From Flagellimonas aquimarina (GTDB lineage Bacteria; Bacteroidota; Bacteroidia; Flavobacteriales; Flavobacteriaceae): DNA of 64,000 nt. The stretch's first letter is position 1, and each line of letters starts with the position of its first letter. The notes below the pieces were generated by a model, which had not been told where the DNA came from, ran no database searches, and saw only the letters and a program-made list of their open reading frames with translations. Position numbers and translations under genes: made by a program. The stretch lies in NCBI RefSeq assembly GCF_003149745.1, contig NZ_QGEG01000002.1:1345165-1409164 (forward strand), read 5' to 3'. Positions 7,367-16,805 of the stretch are shown here, piece by piece.

Positions 7367-9286
7367 ATGAAAAACACCATTTCTGAACGTGTTGCAGATT
7401 TTCTCAAAAACTTCCCTCCTTTCAACAACTTGGAAGAAAATCAGTTACAAAAGCTTTCCTATGAAGTATCAATTATATACAAAGAAAACAACAGTATAAT
7501 TTTCACAGAAAACGAGACCCCTCATGAACACTTTTATGTAGTGCACAAAGGTGCCATAGCACTCGCAAAAAAAGAAACGACCAGTGTTCTTGATATTTGC
7601 GACGAAGGGGATATTTTTGGTTTGCGACCATTAATGGCAAAAGAGAATTACAAGTTAGAAGCAAAGGCACATGAGGAAACCATACTTTACGCTATCCCTA
7701 TCAAAGAATTTAAGCCCATTGCTCTAGAAAACAAACAAGTTGGAGATTTTTTAATAGAAAGTTTTGCATCTAATACCCGCAATCCATATTCCCTAAAGCA
7801 TAGTGGAAAACTTTATGGAATTTCCAATAATGTTGATACCAGTCCCGAAAGTAAGCTTCTAGACCTCCAGCCTGTTCGTTACTCCACAAACTTGGTCACT
7901 TGTGCAGAAAACACCAAAATAAAGGTTGTCGCCAACACAATGACCATTAACAATGTTGGATGTATTCTGGTTATAAAAGAAAACCTTCCTGTTGGTATTA
8001 TCACTGATAAAGATATCAGAAACAAAATTTTCACCGGCCTTGTGCCCATAACTGGAACTGCAAAAGAAGTCATGACATCCCCTGTCATCACCTATCCAAA
8101 AGAACTTACGATTACGCAGGCCCAAATGGCAATGATGAAAAGCAACATAAGTCATTTATGCTTAACTGAGGATGGAACACCTGAAACTCCTGCGGTTGGG
8201 ATACTGTCCAAACAAGATGTTATGGTAGCGATCGGTAACAACCCAGCGGTATTGATGAGGGCCATTAAAATATGTGCCAGTACAAAAAGACTACGTTCTA
8301 TTAGGCATGGAGTAATGAACTTACTTAGAGGCTATTTAGATGAAAATATTCCTATAAGACTCATTTCAAAAATTATATCGGAATTAAATGACGCCACAAT
8401 AAAACAAGTAATCAAAATTGTTATTAAAAATATGGATGCAGAACCTCCTGTTAGATTTGCTTGGTTAACCATGGGCAGTCAAGGAAGGAGCGAGCAATTG
8501 TTGAACACAGATCAGGACAACGCCATTCTTTTTGAAGATGTTCCCAAAAAAAAGCAAAAAGAGACTACCGATTACTTTTTAAAACTTGGGGCCATTATAA
8601 CCAAGGAACTTAACACCATAGGTTATGAGTATTGTCCAGCAGAAATGATGGCTTCCAATCCACTATGGTGCCATAGCTTAAGCGAATGGAAAGAGGTTAC
8701 CACTCATTGGATAAGTAATCCAGGACCGGATGAAGTACTTTTGTCCTCTATCTTTTTTGATTATAATGTTACTTATGGAGATAAAAAACTAGCGAGTGAG
8801 CTTTCTAAACACATTTTTGAAAGTGTGGAAAAACATCCGCTGTTTTTAACCCATTTAGCCAGTGGAGCATTGCAGAATCCCTCGCCTAGTGGATTCTTTA
8901 GAGATTTTTTAGTAGAACAAGATGGAGCGCATAAAGATTTTTTCGACCTTAAACTACGTGCATTAATGCCACTAATAGACGCCGCAAGGGTCTTGATCCT
9001 ATCCCACTCGGTAAAGTCCATCAATAATACTGCAGAACGTTATGAGAAACTGGCAGAACTGGAACCTCAAAACAAGGAATTCTATTTGGCATGTTCATAT
9101 GCCAGCAAGGCCTTGTTAAAGTTTAGAACCATTCAAGGTTTGCTGCACAATGACTCTGGTAGGTTTATTGCTTTGGAAAAACTCAACAAAGAAGAGAAAA
9201 TAAAACTCAAAAGAACCTTTAAGACAATTAAGGAAGTTCAAGATTTATTGCAGATACGGTTCCAAATCAAGAATATTTTAGGGTAA
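7367..9286 (+). CDS. cNMP-binding / CBS / DUF294 nucleotidyltransferase-like signalling protein
   Basis: A 639-residue multidomain cytoplasmic protein. Residues 15-130 form a cyclic-nucleotide-binding fold (FLKNFPPFNNL, FYVVHKGAIAL). Residues 170-290 are a CBS pair (VGIITDKDIR; EVMTSPVIT; VGILSKQDVM). Residues 365-390 hold the DUF294 GlnD-like nucleotidyltransferase motif MGSQGR with D382 and D384, followed by the DUF294 C-terminal helical domain. Such proteins sense nucleotides and probably nucleotidylate a partner. The stop shares its last base with the ATG of the exonuclease gene, so the two are coupled. The neighbouring acetyl-CoA synthetase and Na+/solute symporter genes point to control of acetate or carboxylate uptake; that is inferred from recurrent gene context. 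Confidence 0.88.
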   Translation: MKNTISERVADFLKNFPPFNNLEENQLQKLSYEVSIIYKENNSIIFTENETPHEHFYVVHKGAIALAKKETTSVLDICDEGDIFGLRPLMAKENYKLEAKAHEETILYAIPIKEFKPIALENKQVGDFLIESFASNTRNPYSLKHSGKLYGISNNVDTSPESKLLDLQPVRYSTNLVTCAENTKIKVVANTMTINNVGCILVIKENLPVGIITDKDIRNKIFTGLVPITGTAKEVMTSPVITYPKELTITQAQMAMMKSNISHLCLTEDGTPETPAVGILSKQDVMVAIGNNPAVLMRAIKICASTKRLRSIRHGVMNLLRGYLDENIPIRLISKIISELNDATIKQVIKIVIKNMDAEPPVRFAWLTMGSQGRSEQLLNTDQDNAILFEDVPKKKQKETTDYFLKLGAIITKELNTIGYEYCPAEMMASNPLWCHSLSEWKEVTTHWISNPGPDEVLLSSIFFDYNVTYGDKKLASELSKHIFESVEKHPLFLTHLASGALQNPSPSGFFRDFLVEQDGAHKDFFDLKLRALMPLIDAARVLILSHSVKSINNTAERYEKLAELEPQNKEFYLACSYASKALLKFRTIQGLLHNDSGRFIALEKLNKEEKIKLKRTFKTIKEVQDLLQIRFQIKNILG

Positions 9287-9963
9287 TGAAACTTTTCCAA
9301 AAGAAAAAACAAACAGATTTACCTGCTTTCTGGAAGGATTATTCCAATCAATTTATAAATAAGCTTCCTGTCAATATCAATGAAAATGAGTTTGTGATTT
9401 TCGATACGGAAACCACAGGTTTTAGTTTTGACAAAGATAGAATCCTTAGCATTGGAGCGGTAAAACTCATCAACAAAAATATATTGGTTAAAAAAAGTTT
9501 TGAGGTCTATATTTCCCAAACTCATTATGATTCCAATAGTGCTGAAATCCATGGTATTTTAAAAAAAGGAAATAAAGAATGTATTACTGAAATTGAAGCA
9601 TTGGAGCAATTTTTAACCTACATTAAAAACCATGTTTTGGTCGGGCATCATGTACTATTTGATATTGCAATGGTCAATGAAGCTCTAAAACGAAATGGAT
9701 TGCCCAAACTGAAGAATAAAACACTTGATACGGGATTACTTTACAAAAGAACCTTGCTTACTACTGCTGTACTTCAAAAAAAAGAGCAGTATTCCTTGGA
9801 TGATTTAGCGGAAAAGTTCAACATTTCTAAAAAAGATAGACATACCGCTTTAGGAGATGCTTATATCACCGTAATTGCTTTCCTAGCCATTTTGGATAAA
9901 CTCAAACCAAAAAGTCTTGTTGACCTTATCAAAAAACAAAAGCCGCCTAAATTTGGTCTTTGA
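9286..9963 (+). CDS. DEDDh 3'-5' exonuclease (DNA polymerase III epsilon-like)
   Basis: A 225-residue RNase-T/DnaQ-type exonuclease. The four metal-ligand motifs are visible: FDTETTGF (D and E), HVLVGHHVLFDIAMV (third D), and DRHTALGDAYIT (H and last D, the DEDDh pattern). It is coupled to the signalling protein upstream (shared base at 9286). Pairing of this exonuclease with a cNMP-CBS-DUF294 protein next to acetate genes recurs in bacteria, but why an exonuclease belongs there is unclear; it may degrade a nucleotide or small RNA signal rather than serve replication. Its stop lies three bases from the convergent acs stop. Confidence 0.88.
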   Translation: MKLFQKKKQTDLPAFWKDYSNQFINKLPVNINENEFVIFDTETTGFSFDKDRILSIGAVKLINKNILVKKSFEVYISQTHYDSNSAEIHGILKKGNKECITEIEALEQFLTYIKNHVLVGHHVLFDIAMVNEALKRNGLPKLKNKTLDTGLLYKRTLLTTAVLQKKEQYSLDDLAEKFNISKKDRHTALGDAYITVIAFLAILDKLKPKSLVDLIKKQKPPKFGL

Positions 9964-9966
9964 TAA

Positions 9967-11874
9967 TTATAAGCTTTCTTCTATAATTTGGTCTACAATT
10001 TCGGGGTTCAACAACGTTGAAATATCTCCTAAATTACCAGTTTCTTTCGAAGCAATTTTTCTAAGAATACGGCGCATGATCTTTCCACTGCGTGTTTTTG
10101 GCAAACCAGGTACAAATTGAATTTTATTCAATTTAGCAATTGGACCAATATGTTCCGTAATCATCTGATTGATTTCCTTTTTTAGATTATCGCGATCTCT
10201 AGACTCTCCTGTCTCTTTTAGAATAACATAACCATACAAAGCATTTCCTTTAATGTCATGCGGAAAACCAACTATAGCAGATTCTGCAACTGCTGGATGT
10301 TCATTAATTGCATCTTCAATAGGTGCCGTACCTAAATTATGTCCAGAAACGATAATGACATCATCAACCCTTCCGGTTATTCTATAATAACCTACTTCAT
10401 CTCTTAAGGCTCCATCACCGGTAAAGTATTTACCTTCATAAGCAGAAAAATAGGTGTCCTTATAACGTTGATGATCTCCCCAAATAGTTCTAGCTATGGA
10501 AGGCCATGGAAATTTAATGCACAATCGGCCATCCACTTGATTTCCCTTAATTTCTTTCCCATTTTCATCCATTAAGGCGGGCTGAATTCCTGGCATTGGC
10601 AGAGTAGCATATGTGGGTTTGGTTGGTGTTGAAAATGGAATTGGAGAAATGAGAACACCACCAGTTTCTGTTTGCCACCATGTATCTACAATAGGGCATT
10701 TCTTTTCACCAACGTGGTCATTATACCAGTGCCAAGCTTCTTCATTTATTGGTTCTCCCACGGTACCTAAAACCTTCAAACTAGAGAGGTCATATTTGGT
10801 CACAAAGTCTAAATTCTCTTTCGCCAAAGCTCTGATTGCCGTTGGCGCGGTATAAAACTGAGTAATTTTGTGCTTTTGAACAATCTCCCAAAATCGACCA
10901 AAATCTGGATACGAAGGAACACCTTCAAACATTACTGTAGTGGCGCCATTAGTCAAAGGACCATAAACAATATAGGAATGCCCCGTAATCCAACCAATAT
11001 CGGCAGTACACCAGTAAATATCTTCTTCTCTATATTGAAACACGTTTTTAAAAGTGTATGCAGTGTAAACCATATAGCCGGCTGTACTGTGCATCATCCC
11101 TTTTGGTCGACCAGTTGATCCAGAAGTATATAGGATAAAAAGAGGGTCTTCAGCATCCATAATTTCGGGAACACAATCAGAATATGCTTTATCCAACAAT
11201 GGTTGTAACCAATGGTCACGGTCTTTTTCCATGGAAATTTCGGCATTGGTCCGTTTTGCCACAAGTACCGTTTCTACACCAGGACATTGGGTTAGTGCAT
11301 CATCCACTATGCCTTTTAAATCGATTGTCTTATTGCCTCTAAAGGAACCATCGGAGGTAAGCACCATTTTTGCTTCGCAATCATTAATTCTGGTTGCTAA
11401 AGCGGTGGAGGAAAAGCCAGCAAAAACTACAGAATGAATCGCGCCTATTCTTGCACAGGCCAAGACTGAAATGGCCAACTCTGGAATCATTGGCAAATAA
11501 ATTACTACCCTGTCCCCTTTTTGGATGCCCTTATCTTTTAAAACATTGGCAAACTTACATACACGCTCATGTAACTGCGTATACGTAATATGTTGTGCTT
11601 CTTCTTTTGGGTCATTGGGTTCAAAAAGAATTGCCGTTTTATCTCCACGAATTCGCAAATGCCTATCAATACAATTCTCGGTAATGTTCAGTTGAGCACC
11701 ATCAAACCATTTGATTTCAGGTTTGGAAAAATCCCAATCCAAAACTGTGTTCCATTTTTTGCGCCAAACAAAATGTTCTTCAGCTACTTCTTCCCAAAAA
11801 TCCTCAGGGTTTCGCACCGATTTCCGGTATACTTGAAAGTATTCTTCTAAATGTTTGATGTGGTAATTGCTCAT
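9967..11874 (-). CDS. acs: Acetate--CoA ligase (acetyl-CoA synthetase)
   Basis: A 635-residue AMP-forming synthetase converting acetate, ATP and CoA to acetyl-CoA. Motifs include YTSGSTGRPKGMMH (ATP-binding loop), DTWWQTETGG, YFTGDGALRDEVGYYRITGRVDD (hinge), and the C-terminal KTRSGKIMRR, whose lysine is the residue acetylated to switch the enzyme off in other bacteria. Length and the N-terminal HIKHLEEYFQVYRKSV fit canonical Acs. It is transcribed away from the di-haem cytochrome gene's end, with a bidirectional terminator-like hairpin (12045-12081) between them, so it probably has its own promoter in the 227-base gap. I found no exact TAnnTTTG there. Confidence 0.96.
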   Translation of the reverse strand: MSNYHIKHLEEYFQVYRKSVRNPEDFWEEVAEEHFVWRKKWNTVLDWDFSKPEIKWFDGAQLNITENCIDRHLRIRGDKTAILFEPNDPKEEAQHITYTQLHERVCKFANVLKDKGIQKGDRVVIYLPMIPELAISVLACARIGAIHSVVFAGFSSTALATRINDCEAKMVLTSDGSFRGNKTIDLKGIVDDALTQCPGVETVLVAKRTNAEISMEKDRDHWLQPLLDKAYSDCVPEIMDAEDPLFILYTSGSTGRPKGMMHSTAGYMVYTAYTFKNVFQYREEDIYWCTADIGWITGHSYIVYGPLTNGATTVMFEGVPSYPDFGRFWEIVQKHKITQFYTAPTAIRALAKENLDFVTKYDLSSLKVLGTVGEPINEEAWHWYNDHVGEKKCPIVDTWWQTETGGVLISPIPFSTPTKPTYATLPMPGIQPALMDENGKEIKGNQVDGRLCIKFPWPSIARTIWGDHQRYKDTYFSAYEGKYFTGDGALRDEVGYYRITGRVDDVIIVSGHNLGTAPIEDAINEHPAVAESAIVGFPHDIKGNALYGYVILKETGESRDRDNLKKEINQMITEHIGPIAKLNKIQFVPGLPKTRSGKIMRRILRKIASKETGNLGDISTLLNPEIVDQIIEESL

Positions 11875-12044
11875 GGGTGAACTCGAAAATTTTGAACTTT
11901 AAAAATAACAAAAAAGAAACAGCGCTTTCACTATTACATGATTTATCGACAGAAGTAGTTCTCATGACCTCAACTTACAAAACAGCATCGACTAATGACA
12001 ATTCAAAAGAGAATCACTCAGATATTCTCTGTAATTAAGTGCAG

Positions 12045-12081
12045 AAAAAAACGCAAATTACATTAAGGTTTGCATTTTTTT
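12045..12081 (-). terminator. Hairpin terminator after the di-haem cytochrome gene
   Basis: The inverted repeat at 12045-12057 and 12069-12081 (GCAAA/TTTGC core flanked by A7 and T7 runs, 11-base loop, one G-U pair) lies just beyond the cytochrome stop at 12102. The A and T runs would let it act in both directions. Confidence 0.7.
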
Positions 12082-12101
12082 GATTCTACCACTGTCTTCT
12101 G

Positions 12102-13586
12102 TTATAGACATAGCATATAAGCTGTTAGGGCTTTTTTTTCTTTTTTTGTTAGTTTCAGCTCCAACACAAGATTAAAAAACTCAACTGTATCATCTAATGT
12201 GGGCAATCTATCATCATGAAGATATGGCGGCGAATCTTTTATCCCTCGAAGAGGGAAAGTTTTGATAGGTCCTTCTGGACGACCTTTATAAAATCGTTCT
12301 ATTTTTAAATCATGCATATAATCATCTACAAAGGCTGGTCCGTAATGACATGATGCACATTTGGCTTTTCCTCTAAACAATTTTTCTCCAAACAACTCCT
12401 GCTCCGTTGCCTTTTCAGGAATCAAATTGCTCATGGCATCCAATTTAGGTGCAGGTGGAAAATTCAACATAGCATTAAAATCTCCCATTCTGTTTGCCAC
12501 GGATTTTTGATGTCCTCTTGGACCGATATGTTGCATCATACCAGGATCCCCATCAAAATATTCCTCAATCTCCGCAAAATGATCCATGCTCCTCACGGAT
12601 CTTTTTGAAGCAAGTTGCATTAAGTTATAATTACCTCTCATGGATGGCGTACCTACACGCAATCGTGCCAAATGAGGCCGACTATCTGGAGCCAGCTCAA
12701 ATGCGCCATTGGTATGCCCATTTACATGACAAGAAAAACAGGAAACTCCTGCGCTCGCCTCTTCCGTAACCCTATGGGTTGTTTGATTAAACCAGGTTGT
12801 AGGTGTTGGTCTCACCAACTCCTTAAGTCCTTCCATTTGTTCTGGGGTCAATAGCCCATTAAATATTTCATAATAATTGGATAGAGTAACTTCCCTTCCA
12901 TTCGTTACATCTCCAAGCTCTTTATGTGTAGTAAGAAACATTGGTGGAGGAAATTCGGGTAAATATTCATCCGGATAATCGTGACCTACATCTATTCTAT
13001 TATGCTCTGGATGGACTGCGTTCCAGCTATCTGGAAAAACCATGTGTGCCGTGGAAGCCAATGGATGTGCCAATGGCTTGAAGGGAAATAGGTCTTTTTC
13101 TTTAATCTCCATTGTCGATAATTTGGAAAGCTCCTCGTATGACCGAACACCCTTTGACAGCCTAGAAACTGGCCCTTTCATAATTGGTTTTCTACCTCCC
13201 GACATAAATTCTCCTTCAATAACTTCGTTTGAGAAGTTATATCTGGAATTCATATAGGAATCAATATCCATCATCAATTTTGGCTTTTGGTTTTTATGAA
13301 ACTTCAACCATTCTTCCCACTCCATTGGTAGCTTGGGATCCATAAAAGAGGATTTCCCAATACCTCCATATTTCCACAAATCGAAAGGTGTTCGTTCTCC
13401 TTTTTTTACTTCTGGAAACGGGATTAAAGAATCTATATGACCTGATCCCAATCCATAATCAGGTTCAATATAATCGTCAACTACTGCTCCAGGGGATTGT
13501 AATAAATGTAATTTGGTGTTTACTATCTGAAAACTCAAAAGAAGAAAAGCTCCAGTAAGTGAAAAATATAAGATTTTTCTTTTCAT
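12102..13586 (-). CDS. Exported di-haem cytochrome c (cytochrome c peroxidase-like C-terminus)
   Basis: A 494-residue exported protein. A hydrophobic signal or anchor covers residues 5-23. Two haem c motifs are present, CFSCH (283-287) and CASCH (410-414). The C-terminal region KTFPLRGIKDSPPYLHDDRLPTLDD resembles the end of di-haem cytochrome c peroxidases/MauG, where a small-residue-P-Y-hydrophobic-H motif serves the second haem. The first 270 residues have no clear domain and are rich in M, P and H. The role is probably periplasmic electron transfer or oxidation of an unknown substrate. Its position between acs and the symporter could be incidental, since it appears to have its own promoter (13722-13749) and terminator. 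Confidence 0.75.
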   Translation of the reverse strand: MKRKILYFSLTGAFLLLSFQIVNTKLHLLQSPGAVVDDYIEPDYGLGSGHIDSLIPFPEVKKGERTPFDLWKYGGIGKSSFMDPKLPMEWEEWLKFHKNQKPKLMMDIDSYMNSRYNFSNEVIEGEFMSGGRKPIMKGPVSRLSKGVRSYEELSKLSTMEIKEKDLFPFKPLAHPLASTAHMVFPDSWNAVHPEHNRIDVGHDYPDEYLPEFPPPMFLTTHKELGDVTNGREVTLSNYYEIFNGLLTPEQMEGLKELVRPTPTTWFNQTTHRVTEEASAGVSCFSCHVNGHTNGAFELAPDSRPHLARLRVGTPSMRGNYNLMQLASKRSVRSMDHFAEIEEYFDGDPGMMQHIGPRGHQKSVANRMGDFNAMLNFPPAPKLDAMSNLIPEKATEQELFGEKLFRGKAKCASCHYGPAFVDDYMHDLKIERFYKGRPEGPIKTFPLRGIKDSPPYLHDDRLPTLDDTVEFFNLVLELKLTKKEKKALTAYMLCL

Positions 13587-13721
13587 TCATGACTAATTTT
13601 GGACGTTATTCATTTCTAAAGTAGGGCAAATGTTAATTGACAACAAATGACTTTTATCATGAAAATCAACCAAAAAATAGTTTAATCGTTTATATTTTGC
13701 TATTCTTCAAAAGGTAACGTT

Positions 13722-13749
13722 CAAATTTATTAACATCGAATCCTAACAA
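13722..13749 (-). promoter_or_regulatory. Promoter of the di-haem cytochrome gene
   Basis: On the minus strand, TTG (13749-13747), a 17-base spacer, and TAAATTTG (13729-13722) match the Bacteroidota consensus. The predicted leader is about 130 bases. Confidence 0.55.
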
Positions 13750-13787
13750 GAATCGAATGTAGTAATCACTAACTAAAATCCTAAAAA

Positions 13788-15563
13788 TCAATGATTACTG
13801 GCATCACCAGCTCCGCTTGGAATTCTAATGTTCTCTACGATTTCTTGAACTTTTTGAGGTGGTGGAGAAGTAAATTGTGAAATAACTAATGCCACAGCAA
13901 AGTTGACCAACATCCCCACGGTACCAAATCCTTCTGGGGAAATACCAAACCACCAATTGTCCGCGCCACTAGTTTCCGGGTTTCCAACCCAACCAAGTTT
14001 AAAACGGGCAATATAATACGTTGTTATGGCCAAGCCAGCTACCATACCAGAGATGGCTCCTTCCCTATTCATCCGTTTGCTAAATATGCCCATAACAATT
14101 GCTGGAAAAAAAGATGAAGCCGCCAATCCAAATGCCAGTGCCACTACCGAGGCCACAAAACCAGGTGGATTAATGCCAAAGTAGCCTGCAACTATTACCG
14201 CAAGTACTGCGGAGAGACGGGCAATCAACAACTCCTTTTTGTCAGAAATATCTCTTGCCAACTGCTTTTTAATCAAATCATGAGAAATGGAAGTTGAAAT
14301 TACCAACAACAAACCAGCTGCCGTTGAAAGTGCCGCAGCCAAACCACCGGCTGCTACCAAGGCAATAATCCAATTGGGCAGTCCCGCAATTTCAGGATTT
14401 GCCAGTACGGTAATATCTCTATCCACATACAGCTCATTTGCTGTTGTGCTAGGGTTAGTGATCTTTCGTTGTCCAAAATCGGCTCGACCTTCAATAAATT
14501 GAGGCTTTTTACCTTCAATTGCAGAACCAGGTAAATATTGAATCTTTCCATCACCATTTTTATCTGTCCATGCAATCAGACCCGTATCTTCCCATTTAGT
14601 GAACCAAGAAGGAATCTCTTTATAGGGTGTGTTTTGAACGGTCTCCATTAAATTGGTACGTGCAAAAACAGCTATGGCAGGCGCAGTTGTGTAGAGAATC
14701 GCAATAAATAATAGCGCATACCCCGCAGATTTTCGCGCATCTTTTACCTTGGGAACAGTAAAAAATCGAATGATAACATGGGGTAATCCAGCGGTACCCA
14801 TCATCAAAGCGGCTGTAATAAAAAAGACATCTGTTTTAGATTTGGTGCCATCTGTGTAGGCAGTAAAACCAAGTTCTGTCATGAGACCGTCCAATTTATC
14901 CAACAGATATACACCATCTTCACCTGCAGAACCAAATCCCAATTGCGGAATTGGATTGCCTGTTGCCATAATCGATATGAAAATAGCCGGCACCATAAAA
15001 GCAAAAATGAGCACGCAGTATTGTGCAACTTGGGTATAGGTAATACCTTTCATTCCACCCAAAAAGGCATAGAACAATACAACCGCCATCCCAATATATA
15101 CTCCTGTGTTTACCTCAACATCCAAAAAGCGAGAAAAAACCACACCTACTCCACGCATTTGACCTGCCACATATGTAAATGACACAAAAAGCGCAGCCAC
15201 AACGGCTACTGTTCGCGCAACATTGGAGTAATACCTATCACCTATAAAATCTGGTACGGTAAACTTTCCAAATTTTCGTAAATATGGGGCAAGTAATAAT
15301 GCCAATAAGACATAACCTCCTGTCCATCCCATTAAGTACACAGAACCATCATACCCTGAAAAGGCTATAATGCCCGCCATACCCAAAAAAGAGGCGGCTG
15401 ACATCCAATCAGCTGCTGTGGCCAGGCCATTTGCTAAAGGAGAAACTCCACCACCGGCAATATAAAATTCTTTGGTTGAACCGGCTCGGGACCAAATAGC
15501 TATTCCAATATACAGTGCAAAAGTAATTCCGACAATGATAAACGTCCACGTTTGAATTCCCAT
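13788..15563 (-). CDS. Sodium:solute symporter, large subunit (VC_2705-like)
   Basis: A 591-residue polytopic membrane protein of the solute:sodium symporter family with about 13 hydrophobic segments. The N-terminal region FYIAGGGVSPLANGLATAADWMSAASFLGMAG is the family's Na+-site region, and GYRTA-like helices follow. A hydrophilic insert around residues 325-380 contains DKNGDGKIQ, an EF-hand-like calcium loop. The small DUF4212 partner lies 3 bases upstream, which together fit the two-subunit symporter subfamily often found beside acs. Acetate or another short carboxylate is the likely substrate (inference from context). It appears to be the last gene of a phoH-purC-DUF4212-symporter run with short gaps (6, 24 and 3 bases). 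Confidence 0.9.
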   Translation of the reverse strand: MGIQTWTFIIVGITFALYIGIAIWSRAGSTKEFYIAGGGVSPLANGLATAADWMSAASFLGMAGIIAFSGYDGSVYLMGWTGGYVLLALLLAPYLRKFGKFTVPDFIGDRYYSNVARTVAVVAALFVSFTYVAGQMRGVGVVFSRFLDVEVNTGVYIGMAVVLFYAFLGGMKGITYTQVAQYCVLIFAFMVPAIFISIMATGNPIPQLGFGSAGEDGVYLLDKLDGLMTELGFTAYTDGTKSKTDVFFITAALMMGTAGLPHVIIRFFTVPKVKDARKSAGYALLFIAILYTTAPAIAVFARTNLMETVQNTPYKEIPSWFTKWEDTGLIAWTDKNGDGKIQYLPGSAIEGKKPQFIEGRADFGQRKITNPSTTANELYVDRDITVLANPEIAGLPNWIIALVAAGGLAAALSTAAGLLLVISTSISHDLIKKQLARDISDKKELLIARLSAVLAVIVAGYFGINPPGFVASVVALAFGLAASSFFPAIVMGIFSKRMNREGAISGMVAGLAITTYYIARFKLGWVGNPETSGADNWWFGISPEGFGTVGMLVNFAVALVISQFTSPPPQKVQEIVENIRIPSGAGDASNH

Positions 15564-15566
15564 AGT

Positions 15567-15821
15567 TTATTCGTTTACCTTGTATTTTTTGTCAAGCTTG
15601 TTCATTAAACGGACATAGACAAAAATGAGCAGTACAAAAACATAAATGGAACCTTGTTGAGCAAACCAAAAGCCCAATTTAAAACCTCCTAAACGAATGG
15701 TGTTCAATTCATCTACCAATAAAATACCAAAGCCATAGGAAACCAAAAACCAGATGACCAAAAGAATAGCGAGATACTTCAGGTTTTCCCTCCAGTATTT
15801 TTTGCGCTGAGAAAGTTCCAT
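15567..15821 (-). CDS. DUF4212 protein, symporter small subunit
   Basis: An 84-residue membrane protein with two hydrophobic helices (about residues 15-32 and 48-68), of the DUF4212 family: the small partner of the VC_2705-type sodium:solute symporter. The conserved features are the N-terminal YWRENLKYLAILLVIWF, the GFKLGFWFAQQGSIYVFV block and a charged C-terminus. It ends 3 bases before the symporter start, so the subunits are probably made together. It begins 24 bases after the purC stop. Confidence 0.9.
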   Translation of the reverse strand: MELSQRKKYWRENLKYLAILLVIWFLVSYGFGILLVDELNTIRLGGFKLGFWFAQQGSIYVFVLLIFVYVRLMNKLDKKYKVNE

Positions 15822-15845
15822 TTCAAATTTTGAAATGGTAAGATA

Positions 15846-16799
15846 TTAAATTGAATTGAGATACGAAGAAACGTTTTGTCCAATACGTTCTTGAATATTG
15901 GAAACATCAGCCTTTTGAAAAGTCTCGCCCATAATACTCTCGTATAGTTCAATGTATCGTTCAGAGACCGAATTTATGTATGTATCACTCATCTCAGGGA
16001 CAGATTGTCCTTCCAATCCTTGAAATCCATTGGAAATAAGCCATTGGCGCACAAATTCTTTTGATAATTGCTTTTGAGTCTCGCCCTTAGCCTGGCGTTC
16101 TTCATAACCTTCAGCATAAAAATACCGGGATGAGTCTGGTGTATGGATTTCATCTATCAAGACAATCTTACCATCCTTTGTTTTTCCGAACTCATATTTG
16201 GTATCAACCAAGATTAATCCTCGCTTGGCTGCAATCTCTGTTCCTCTTTGGAATAGTGCCCTAGTATACTTTTCCAAAACTTCGTAATCCTCTTTGGATA
16301 CAATTTCCCTATTCAGGATTTCATTTTTGGAAATATCCTCATCATGATCTCCTTTTTCTGCTTTCGTAGCCGGTGTTATAATAGGTTCTGGAAACTTATC
16401 GTTTTCCTTCATCCCTTCTGCCATTGGTTCTCCACACAACAATCTCTTTCCCGCTTTGTACTCTCTTGCTGCATGACCAGAAAGGTATCCGCGAATGACC
16501 ATTTCAACTTTAAAGGGCTCACAAGCTTTTCCCACTGCAACATTGGCATCTGGGGTTGCCATTAACCAGTTAGGCACAATATCTTCTGTGGCTTGCATCA
16601 TTTTGGTGGCAATCTGATTTAGAATCTGCCCTTTATATGGAATTCCTTTGGGCATTACCACATCAAAAGCTGATAGACGATCTGTAGCGATCATGACCAA
16701 AACATCATTTTCCAAAGTATAAACTTCCCTCACTTTTCCTTTGTAAACGGACTTCTGTCCAACAAAGTGAAAATTGGTATCCATTAAAGTGTTTGACAT
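15846..16799 (-). CDS. purC: Phosphoribosylaminoimidazole-succinocarboxamide synthase (SAICAR synthetase)
   Basis: A 317-residue enzyme of de novo purine synthesis that joins CAIR and aspartate using ATP. Diagnostic segments are [12 protein letters not shown] (ATP loop), [35 protein letters not shown] and [20 protein letters not shown]. It is of the longer (about 310 residues) type rather than the 240-residue enterobacterial type. It lies 6 bases downstream of phoH and 24 bases upstream of the DUF4212 gene, so it is probably transcribed with both although the functions are unrelated. Confidence 0.96.
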   Translation of the reverse strand: MSNTLMDTNFHFVGQKSVYKGKVREVYTLENDVLVMIATDRLSAFDVVMPKGIPYKGQILNQIATKMMQATEDIVPNWLMATPDANVAVGKACEPFKVEMVIRGYLSGHAAREYKAGKRLLCGEPMAEGMKENDKFPEPIITPATKAEKGDHDEDISKNEILNREIVSKEDYEVLEKYTRALFQRGTEIAAKRGLILVDTKYEFGKTKDGKIVLIDEIHTPDSSRYFYAEGYEERQAKGETQKQLSKEFVRQWLISNGFQGLEGQSVPEMSDTYINSVSERYIELYESIMGETFQKADVSNIQERIGQNVSSYLNSI

Positions 16800-16805
16800 G
16801 TGTTA

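Noticed and set aside
7353..7367. Promoter TAAATTTG just before the cNMP-CBS gene
   Set aside because: The -7-like match (7355-7362) is good, but no TTG lies at proper spacing and it would give a leaderless start, so I did not list it.
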